This document shows, piece by piece, positions 58,346 through 64,000 of a stretch of DNA of 64,000 bases; position 1 is the first letter of the stretch, and every line of letters starts with the position of its first letter. The stretch comes from Streptomyces griseoluteus (GTDB taxonomy: Bacteria > Actinomycetota > Actinomycetes > Streptomycetales > Streptomycetaceae). The notes below the pieces were generated by a model. That model did not search any database. It was not told the DNA's origin and worked only from the letters and a program-made list of their open reading frames with translations. The stretch is from assembly GCA_000717735.1 (NCBI GenBank), contig JOBE01000027.1, forward strand, positions 1 to 64,000, given 5' to 3'. Position numbers and translations under genes: made by a program.

Positions 58346-58595
58346 GGCCGTCGTCGCTGGAGTAGGCGGGGAGGTGATGCTGGCAGGTCTTGCAGGCGCG
58401 GACGGCGGGGTTCTTCCAGCAGCGTCCGATGTGCGCGATGGCGGCGGTCTTCTTGCTGCGGGACTGCCGGCAGTGGGGGCACTGGTACCGGGTGACCTGG
58501 ATGACGAGGGGGTCCTCGGCGGGGATGGGCGGTGTGACCGGCGCCGGGTCGGGGTTGGGGGTGTTCCAGGGCAGGAGGTCGAGGTCGGTCGTCAT
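58194..58595 (-). CDS. zinc-ribbon protein (133 aa)
   Basis: ATG 58595 overlaps the upstream stop. YQCPHCRQSRSKKTAAIAHI, RCWKNPAVRACKTCQHHLPA give a multi-Cys/His zinc module in residues 35-78. The last ~45 residues are an Arg/Pro-rich reading opposite to good sense and overlap the membrane-protein frame at 58058-58345; a natural end near residue 88 seems to be lost. Confidence 0.6.
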   Translation of the reverse strand: MTTDLDLLPWNTPNPDPAPVTPPIPAEDPLVIQVTRYQCPHCRQSRSKKTAAIAHIGRCWKNPAVRACKTCQHHLPAYSSDDGHHPDFSGRRLRPRPGPPRPPRLRLGPLADVRTTHHPPGLALVGRATRVGR

Positions 58596-58981
58596 CGGCG
58601 CGGCTCCTGGGCGGGAATGTAGCCGAGGCGGCTGGCGGCGTTGAGGGCTGCGTCGGCGATGGTCTGGCAGTCGTCGAGGGAGTGCCAGCACTTGAGGGCG
58701 TTCAGGGTGGTGCTGACGGCGTTGGTGGCGAGGGCGCGCTGTTCTTCGCTGTGGGTGGTCTGGTCGTCCCAGATGAGTTCGGTGGCGCCGTTGTGGCCGT
58801 GGATGGCGATGGCGTCGTCGAGGTTGTTCCAGGAGACGGTGGAGGGGCGTTCGCCACGCCAGCGGATGGCGACGGTGCCGTCGGGCCACTGGATGCCGTC
58901 GGCGATGCGGCCGCAGCCGGAGACGCCGGAGATGTCGGTGTGGCGTTGGAGGTGGAAGCGGCGGGGTTCGGGGTCGGCCAT
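58592..58981 (-). CDS. hypothetical protein, first gene after operator site 5 (129 aa)
   Basis: ATG 58981 after GGAGGAGACGCC. FHLQRHTDISGVSGCGRIAD, GTVAIRWRGERPSTVSWNNL, EELIWDD-like strand and a helical end: this resembles small actinobacterial proteins with a repeated H-x-R/D start. It is the first leftward gene after the 59091-59128 operator. Function unknown. Confidence 0.6.
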   Translation of the reverse strand: MADPEPRRFHLQRHTDISGVSGCGRIADGIQWPDGTVAIRWRGERPSTVSWNNLDDAIAIHGHNGATELIWDDQTTHSEEQRALATNAVSTTLNALKCWHSLDDCQTIADAALNAASRLGYIPAQEPRR

Positions 58982-59086
58982 GTGGCGTCTCCTCCGGGGA
59001 AGGGCGGGGTGGGTCAAGGGTCGCGCGGTTCGGCGCGGTTGATGCCCCTGCTCGGCTTGCCCTCGATTGGGGTGGCCGGTGTCCAC

Positions 59087-59132
59087 ACTCTACCCATACC
59101 TCATTGCGTACGCAATGGAATATGGGTACTTG
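59087..59132. promoter_or_regulatory. bidirectional promoter with palindromic operator (site 5)
   Basis: Core ATTGCG-TA-CGCAAT (59103-59116) with imperfect outer arms to 59091-59128. Leftward: TTGCGT, 17 bp, TAGAGT (59092-59087). Rightward: TTGCGT, 17 bp, TACTTG (59127-59132). It would serve the 58981 and 59161 genes, like site 4. Confidence 0.7.
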
Positions 59133-59160
59133 GGGTGTCCCGTACGGCAGGATGACGCTC

Positions 59161-59763
59161 ATGGACCAGGGGTGGGCGGCTGTCATTGCCGCGGGGGTAG
59201 CAGCTGTCGTTGCAGTGGCCGCGAGTTTCATCGGTGTCTGGCTGGGCCGGCGCACCGTTCGCGACCAGGCGCAGGTCGAGCACGGGCAATGGCTCCGGAA
59301 CCAGCGCCAGGAGGCCTACGTGCAGTGCCTCGACACGTGGGACGGGGCGATGCGCGCCTTCGAGGCGCTCATCGATGAAGCCGAAGAGCGGAAGCGGCAG
59401 TACCGATGGGAGACCGACAATGTCGGCGGCAACCCGTTCTTTGCCCAGGAGATCTTCGGCGTGGTGGAGGAGATCTCCGGCCCTGTGAATGAGGCCCTGG
59501 AACGCGTGCGGCTGCTCGGGCCGGATGCGGTGGAGAGGGCAGCGAAGAACCTGGAAGACGCCTTGAACGGCATCGGCGGCGCGGTCCGGGCTGGCACCAG
59601 TGAGGAGGATTGGGAGGAGTGGCCCAACCACGCCTTCTGGTACGAGGCGCGAAGAAACGCCACTGAGTGCCGCCGGAATTTCTTCGACGAGGCGCAGGCC
59701 GTTATCCGGACTGCGCCAGACACAGCACGGCGCTCGCTCTGGCGCTCGCGCTCTCCACGCTGA
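59161..59763 (+). CDS. membrane-anchored accessory protein (200 aa)
   Basis: ATG 59161 has AGGA 9 nt upstream; ATG 59152 is an alternative. One N-terminal transmembrane helix (AAVIAAGVAAVVAVAASFIG), then a charged helical cytoplasmic domain with YVQCLDTWDGAMRAFEALID and FWYEARRNATECRRNFFDEA. The architecture matches a common Streptomyces hypothetical family. It stands on the plus strand behind the shared operator, so it is probably lysogen-expressed or co-regulated. Confidence 0.65.
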   Translation: MDQGWAAVIAAGVAAVVAVAASFIGVWLGRRTVRDQAQVEHGQWLRNQRQEAYVQCLDTWDGAMRAFEALIDEAEERKRQYRWETDNVGGNPFFAQEIFGVVEEISGPVNEALERVRLLGPDAVERAAKNLEDALNGIGGAVRAGTSEEDWEEWPNHAFWYEARRNATECRRNFFDEAQAVIRTAPDTARRSLWRSRSPR

Positions 59764-59975
59764 CCAGACGCAAAGGGCCCCGAACGGGGGTGGACATGAC
59801 GGATCTGTCGAATGGGAGCCTGCTGACCGGCCGGATTCCCGCAGTCCCTGTCAGCGGAACGCCCGCCCGGTGCAACGTGCGACGGCTTCCCGGGCGGGCC
59901 ATGCCCTCATCCTCCGCTGGAGCGGCCACGGGCGCGCGTGGAGCGGTACTTCGGAAGCGAGAGACAGTCACGCAT

Positions 59976-60014
59976 TGCGCCCCCGTACCGGGGATCAATC
60001 GGCACGGGGGCGCA
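59976..60014. terminator. terminator between convergent genes
   Basis: 11-bp perfect stem (59976-59986 with 60004-60014), 17-nt loop, in the 59764-60028 gap, which otherwise shows no gene. Confidence 0.6.
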
Positions 60015-60028
60015 CAGGGGGTAGCGGG

Positions 60029-60178
60029 TCAACGACCAGTCGGCCCGGCCTCCCGCAGAGCACGGTAGCTGCCTGTCGGCGGCGTCCAGGCGGCGTATCG
60101 GTTCGCCGCCGCCCTCACGGGCGACAGGAGCGTGCGGCTGGTGACGTGCTTGTTGACGACTGCTGTCTCGTAGGGCGG
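60029..60178 (-). CDS. possible small protein without canonical start
   Basis: After the upstream gene stop, a frame reading TPPYETAVVNKHVTSRTLLS, PVRAAANRYAAWTPPTGSYR, ALREAGPTGR ends at TGA 60029. Codon use is natural, but no ATG/GTG/TTG is present. It may be a decayed or coupled small gene. Confidence 0.35.
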   Translation of the reverse strand, partial: PPYETAVVNKHVTSRTLLSPVRAAANRYAAWTPPTGSYRALREAGPTGR

Positions 60179-60180
60179 GG

Positions 60181-60762
60181 TCAGGCTGCGGGGGTGGTAC
60201 GGGAGCGCGGGCGTTCGGTCGACAGGACCGCCCACACCCGGCGGCCGTCCTCGGAAGCATCTGTGCCGCAGCTGGCGGTGCCAGGGACTGCGGCGAGGTC
60301 GGACAGGATCGTCTGGTCGGGTTCGCCGCCGGTGTGGCTGAGGACGACGACGAGCAGCATGCCGTCCTGGTCGGCGAGATGGACGCTGATCCGCCGGCCG
60401 TCGTCGGCGGTGGCCGCGCCGACGAGGATGCGCACGGTCCGCTCGAGGACATCGTCGGTGGGGTGGGCGTACCCCCAGGCGCGGACGGTCTCGAGGACCT
60501 TCGTGACGGCCTGGGTCCCGGTCCATGGGTAGGCGGTCAGTGCCCAGTTCGCGGCGCGCCGGTCTCTGATGGCCATGCGCGGCCGGCGAGTCTCGAGGCG
60601 GGCCTGACGGGGCCCGGGGAGCGGGAGTGTCGAGGTGACGGGCTTGGTCGACGGCTGCGGCCGCGGGGCCTCGACGGGCTTCTTCTGCGGGGGCGGGGTG
60701 CGGGGCGGGTAGGTCGGCGGCACCTTCGGGCCCTTGTCGTTCATGGGCAGCGGATCGGTCAC
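60181..60762 (-). CDS. hypothetical protein with GHKL-like regulatory features (193 aa)
   Basis: Pro-rich start, then MAIRDRRAANWALTAYPWTG, VLERTVRILVGAATADDGRR, VHLADQDGMLLVVVLSHTGG. This pattern recalls Streptomyces anti-sigma-like ATP-binding proteins, but the nucleotide motifs are eroded, so it may be a degenerate member. Assignment weak. Confidence 0.55.
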   Translation of the reverse strand: MTDPLPMNDKGPKVPPTYPPRTPPPQKKPVEAPRPQPSTKPVTSTLPLPGPRQARLETRRPRMAIRDRRAANWALTAYPWTGTQAVTKVLETVRAWGYAHPTDDVLERTVRILVGAATADDGRRISVHLADQDGMLLVVVLSHTGGEPDQTILSDLAAVPGTASCGTDASEDGRRVWAVLSTERPRSRTTPAA

Positions 60763-60852
60763 GACAGCCTCCTTGCGCTCCCGACCATCCTGGCAGCCGC
60801 CACCGGCCCGTCGAGGCTGATTGCGCAGGTTCCCCCTGGCGTGCGCCGGTGG

Positions 60853-61206
60853 TCAGTCCTTGTAGCCGATCGGCCCGAGCCCGCTGTGCGCCCGGTTCAG
60901 GCCCGCGTACAGCTGCTCCGCCGCGATGCGCGCGGTCTCCAGGCCGAGCAGCGTCTCGCGCAGATCGTCCTGAAGCTGGTTCTTGTCGCTGCGCAGGTTG
61001 CCGCCCCCGTCGAGTTCGGCGATCAGCTGCTGGGCTTGGTCCAGGGCCTGGGGCAGCTTCATCGCCATCTGCGACAGGCCGGCGACGAGGCTGTAAACGT
61101 CGCCGGGGTACTCCCAGCCGTCCCGGGGGCTGCGGGTCAGGTGGTTGATGGCGCGGATCGCCTCGTCAGCGGCGTCGGCGTGCTGGGCGGGCGTCTTGTC
61201 GGTCAC
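60853..61206 (-). CDS. hypothetical helical protein (117 aa)
   Basis: GTG 61206 after GGAGG. AADEAIRAINHLTRSPRDGW, VYSLVAGLSQMAMKLPQALD, LRSDKNQLQDDLRETLLGLE: a helical bundle resembling small proteins encoded beside Streptomyces mobile elements. Function unknown. Confidence 0.6.
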   Translation of the reverse strand: MTDKTPAQHADAADEAIRAINHLTRSPRDGWEYPGDVYSLVAGLSQMAMKLPQALDQAQQLIAELDGGGNLRSDKNQLQDDLRETLLGLETARIAAEQLYAGLNRAHSGLGPIGYKD

Positions 61207-61299
61207 GGGCGCGGCCTCCGTCGTTGTGCTGGGGCCGCCGAGTATGTCAGCGGCCACCGACACCCACGTCTGCTTTCCGCCAGGCGAGTATGACCCCTG

Positions 61300-62610
61300 C
61301 TAGCCAGATGGGTGCAGCCGCCGCAGAAGTGCGCCGTCGGTGACATGGCCGATGAGGAAGTCCGCCAGGGCCGCAGTGTCTTCGCCGGGCGGGGCGGGCA
61401 CCGTCGGCACAGCCACCGCGAACCGGCGCCGACGTTTCGGAGCGGGACCGCGTCGGCGCAGCGGCTTGCCGATGACGGTGGCGTAGAGCTTCTTCGCCTC
61501 GGCGTCGATGACGTGGATGCCCGTCTCGGCCGGGGGCGTCTGGCGGGGCTCGTCCCAGGCATCGGGGTGCGGGGCGGGGGCGTCGATATGAGGCAGGGGG
61601 TCTGTGCCGGCTACCGCAGCTCTATACGCCGCCAGCGCGGCTGCCAGGTAGGCGCGGGCGGCACGTTCAGCCAGGTCATGCAGTTCGGCGGTGTGTGTAG
61701 CGGCGAGCTCGGCCCGCTGCCGGGCGGTGTCTTGCCACAGGTGGTGTCGCGCAGCAGCCTGTTCGACGACCACAGGCGGAAGCGGTTCGGGGAGCTTCGG
61801 CGGGTCGCTGGCGGCCTCCTTCTCGGCTGCCTGGCAGGATTCGCTGGCCAGGGTCCACGCCTTGCGCAACGCGCGGTAGGTGCTGCGGTGGTCGTGGAGC
61901 AGCTCGTCCGCCTTCTTCGGCCAAGGCTCGGCCTCGGCGCCGTCGGGGTGCAGAGCGCGGACCTCGGGGTGCGCGGCAGTGTGGGCGGCGTAGTGCTCGC
62001 GGTAAAAGTCCCGGCCTCGGTCCGTGATCTGGTAACCGCAGTAGTCGGTGGTGTGCTCGGCCAACGGCGGCTGATGCTTCTCGATCAGCACGAACTCGAT
62101 GGTCCTGGAGTAGCCCCACTTCAGCGCTGTTTTCCGCCGGTCAGCCGCCCATAGAAGGGCCAGGATTTCCCAGGATCTGGCGCTCAGAGCGGCTTTGGGC
62201 GCCCCGTCCGGGCGCAGGGAGAGCCCGGCGCGGGCGGCGGCGCGGCCGGCTCGGGTCAGCGTCACGGTGCGCATGACGCCGAACTGGGTGCCGTAGGCGT
62301 CCCTGGTGATGAGGTCGCGTGCGGCGAGCGCCGCGACGGTGGAACCGTTTCCCTGGTTGTGCCAACCGCGGACCGCGAGCCGGTCCTGCATCTCGGTGGT
62401 GCCGAAGATGTCCCTGAGGGATGGGTCGTGGGCGAAGTCGATGCGGCGCCAGATCGCGGCTGGCGTGTCGTCGAAGTTCCCCTTTGCCGCACGTCGCCCG
62501 CGACCGGCTTCATTCTCCTGATCGAGCTCGTAGATGACGGCGAGAGTGCCCTGCTGGCGATCGTTCAGCTCGGTCCAGGCGGCCAACGCCTGTGACGTAC
62601 GCGCTGCCAT
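61300..62610 (-). CDS. winged-helix-like hypothetical protein (436 aa)
   Basis: LNDRQQGTLAVIYELDQENE start, then WHNQGNGSTVAALAARDLIT, RTVTLTRAGRAAARA and LSARSWEILALLWAADRRKT, YCGYQITDRGRDFYREHY: two winged-helix units. The C-terminal half is coiled coil and basic. It resembles uncharacterised proteins of Streptomyces mobile elements. It could act in regulation or transfer; unknown. Confidence 0.6.
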   Translation of the reverse strand: MAARTSQALAAWTELNDRQQGTLAVIYELDQENEAGRGRRAAKGNFDDTPAAIWRRIDFAHDPSLRDIFGTTEMQDRLAVRGWHNQGNGSTVAALAARDLITRDAYGTQFGVMRTVTLTRAGRAAARAGLSLRPDGAPKAALSARSWEILALLWAADRRKTALKWGYSRTIEFVLIEKHQPPLAEHTTDYCGYQITDRGRDFYREHYAAHTAAHPEVRALHPDGAEAEPWPKKADELLHDHRSTYRALRKAWTLASESCQAAEKEAASDPPKLPEPLPPVVVEQAAARHHLWQDTARQRAELAATHTAELHDLAERAARAYLAAALAAYRAAVAGTDPLPHIDAPAPHPDAWDEPRQTPPAETGIHVIDAEAKKLYATVIGKPLRRRGPAPKRRRRFAVAVPTVPAPPGEDTAALADFLIGHVTDGALLRRLHPSG

Positions 62611-62714
62611 CGTTCTGCGTCCTCCCGAGCCGGGCCCGTAGCCCCGCGGTCAGCGTAACGAAAGCCACCGACACCCGTGCCCGTTCGTCAGACCCTCGTG
62701 GCAGGATCCGCCGT

Positions 62715-63092
62715 ATGAGTGAGTGGGGGATCGCCCTGATCGCCGCCGGGTCGGCCATCTTGGGCAGCATCACGACAGGGTTCTTCGCGTGGCGAGCCGG
62801 CCACCGGCAAGCCGCCGCCGCAGAAGCTGCGGGGCAGGCACAGGCGCAGGCGCTGATATCGACCGTGCAGGCCACCCTCGACGAGCAACGGCAGGCGTCA
62901 GTGCACTCGATCATCCACCCGCCGCCCGGAATGGCAGAGACCACCGGCGTTGAATCCTCATACAGAGCCGCGAACTTCCCCATGTCTTCTGCACGCGTAA
63001 GCCCCCGCGGACCTACGACCAGGGGATGCCCGTCGTTGTCCCAGGCGATAACGGGCCGCTTGGCTGTCTGCCGGCCCTCCGCGTCCTTGTAG
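62715..63092 (+). pseudogene. truncated membrane protein gene
   Basis: ATG 62715 follows AGGA. Residues 1-64 are a normal start (MSEWGIALIAAGSAILGSIT, WRAGHRQAAAAEAAGQ, STVQATLDEQRQA) of a family like the 59161 product. From about 62,905 the frame runs antisense to the 63202 gene, so the true C-terminus is lost. Confidence 0.55.
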
Positions 63093-63202
63093 ATGGCGTA
63101 GTGCGATCGGTCAGCGGGGATCAATCCACGCTCCTTCAAGTCGATGTGCGGAAAACGGTATGAGCGGGCGAAGGCGTCTGTCAGGCGATCCGCTGTACAC
63201 AT
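62905..63202 (-). pseudogene. 3'-truncated hypothetical gene
   Basis: ATG 63202 after CAGGGGACGCG. ADRLTDAFARSYRFPHIDLK, HYAIYKDAEGRQTAKRPVIA, TPVVSAIPGGGWMIE read as a normal Streptomyces-type protein, then the frame enters the antisense of the 62715 gene and continues to 62510 in unnatural Cys-rich sequence. Two convergent genes seem joined tail to tail by a deletion. Confidence 0.5.
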
Positions 63203-63317
63203 AACGCGTCCCCTGGCAGCTACGGAATGGCCCGCCACCGACTGGTGAGGGCCATGCGCTGCCGCGATCAGTTGTCCTGGAGGCGCTGGCTGAACTCCTG
63301 GACGCTCCGGTCCGGGT

Positions 63318-64000
63318 TCATGCCCTGGAGGCGTCGACGTCCATGATCCGCCCAATCTGCTCGACCAGCTGGTGAGGGTGGACGATGGCGTCCTTGACGT
63401 CGAGACGGCTGCTTCCGGTCCAGCTCATGTTGCCCTCCGCGTCGGTCACGGCAGCGCCGTGACGGAGCAGGGACCATCCGCCGTCCGAGTAGTCGAAGAA
63501 GTACCGCTCGCCCGGGGCCGAGATTTCAAGGACACAGCCGCAGGGGTCATCTGCGTCCCCTTGATCGGCACGGCAGTCCTCCAGGTTGGTGATGGTCTTC
63601 GCCTGGTCGCCGAGCAGCGCTGCTACTGCCATCACGGTGGCGTGGACGTCTTGGGGCGCCTGGTAGGTGCAGGGGGATGCGTCCAGAGTACGGATAGCCG
63701 GACGGAGCAGCTTGAGGTGGGCCTGGATCTCGTCTGCGGCACCGGTGAGACGGTCCAGCGCGTCGGCCAGGGTGTCCTCACCGGATACCGAGGGGGCCGG
63801 GATAGAGACATCACCGCGCGCAGCAATGTGGCGGACTGCCTGCTCGAGGAGGCGGAGGTTCTCCACCGAGCCTTGAAGGGTGGCGTTGATGGCCGAAGCG
63901 ACCACCGCGGCATCCTGGGGTGTGTAGATGGCCCACTCGTGTCCCAGCGCCTTTCCCAGGCCTTCGCTGGCGATCGCGGCTGTGACGGCAAGGGCCAGGG
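63318..64000 (-). CDS. hypothetical protein, partial (runs off right edge)
   Basis: Open from the window edge (LALAVTAAIASEGLGKALGH, EWAIYTPQDAAVVASAINAT) to TGA 63318. At least 226 residues, N-terminus missing. Helical first part, Cys cluster (NLEDCRADQGDADDPCGC), then a beta part (YFFDYSDGGWSLLRHGA). Not recognised. The gap 63203-63317 holds no clear gene. Confidence 0.6.
   Translation of the reverse strand, partial: LALAVTAAIASEGLGKALGHEWAIYTPQDAAVVASAINATLQGSVENLRLLEQAVRHIAARGDVSIPAPSVSGEDTLADALDRLTGAADEIQAHLKLLRPAIRTLDASPCTYQAPQDVHATVMAVAALLGDQAKTITNLEDCRADQGDADDPCGCVLEISAPGERYFFDYSDGGWSLLRHGAAVTDAEGNMSWTGSSRLDVKDAIVHPHQLVEQIGRIMDVDASRA

Noticed and set aside
63267..63320. A 17-codon minus frame (MNPDRSVQEFSQRLQDN) after the last gene
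   Set aside because: Too short to support without a strong ribosome site or conservation, although its start overlaps the upstream stop.

Overview
The window is high-GC DNA (GC-rich codon third positions, frequent GTG starts, GGAGG-type ribosome sites, WhiB and WYL-type proteins). It is best read as most of a temperate siphophage of Streptomyces or a close relative, probably one kept as a plasmid (a phage-plasmid). Nearly all genes run leftward on the minus strand in long chains, with ATGA, GTGA or TGATG stop/start overlaps between neighbours. The few plus-strand genes look like accessory genes.

Layout from left to right. 0-11 kb: small early genes, including many Cys-rich zinc-ribbon-like proteins, a PP2C-type phosphatase, SSB, a WhiB protein and a RuvC-like resolvase. 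Two leftward promoters overlap the same palindromic operator. 11-16 kb: a plasmid-type maintenance module with ParB, ParA, four ATTACG-n-CGTAAT palindromes that are candidate parS sites, a DciA (DUF721)-like helicase-loader candidate and a winged-helix Rep carrying two DnaA boxes. 17.2-26.8 kb: a block bounded by two 29-bp sites that look exactly like attL and attR of a large serine integrase. Inside are a second WhiB-like protein, a C5 DNA methyltransferase, a Rad52-like annealing protein, a ribbon-helix-helix protein, a WYL-like gene behind a 46-bp perfect palindrome, two tandem tyrosine recombinases and a frameshifted DUF4145 gene. 26.9-51.8 kb: the virion and lysis genes, transcribed from portal to fibre to lysis. 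They comprise portal, scaffold, head decoration, major capsid, connectors, MuF-like protein, major tail protein, tail chaperones with a GGGAAAA frameshift site, a 1501-residue tape measure, Dit, minor tail proteins, fibre, amidase endolysin, holin and collagen-like proteins. 52-55 kb: accessory genes, notably a type III polyketide synthase behind an MmyB-like regulator, bounded by hairpin terminators. 55.5-64 kb: small genes of unknown function and some decayed genes. No terminase, DNA polymerase, primase or helicase is visible.

The most striking object is in the MuF-like head gene. A 329-residue intein interrupts the conserved GPxCGW motif. More than 80% of the intein coding sequence also carries, on the opposite strand, a complete gene for a zinc-ribbon/HTH/Vsr-fold homing endonuclease with its own ribosome binding site. 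The endonuclease that would mobilise the intein therefore appears to be encoded antisense to the intein rather than fused inside it.

A second theme is regulation. A palindrome with the core ATTGCG-nn-CGCAAT recurs at five places, each overlapping or following a predicted promoter. This suggests one repressor controls left-arm, central and right-arm operons. Starts were chosen from ribosome sites and stop/start overlaps. Assignments rest on motifs read by eye, not on database searches.
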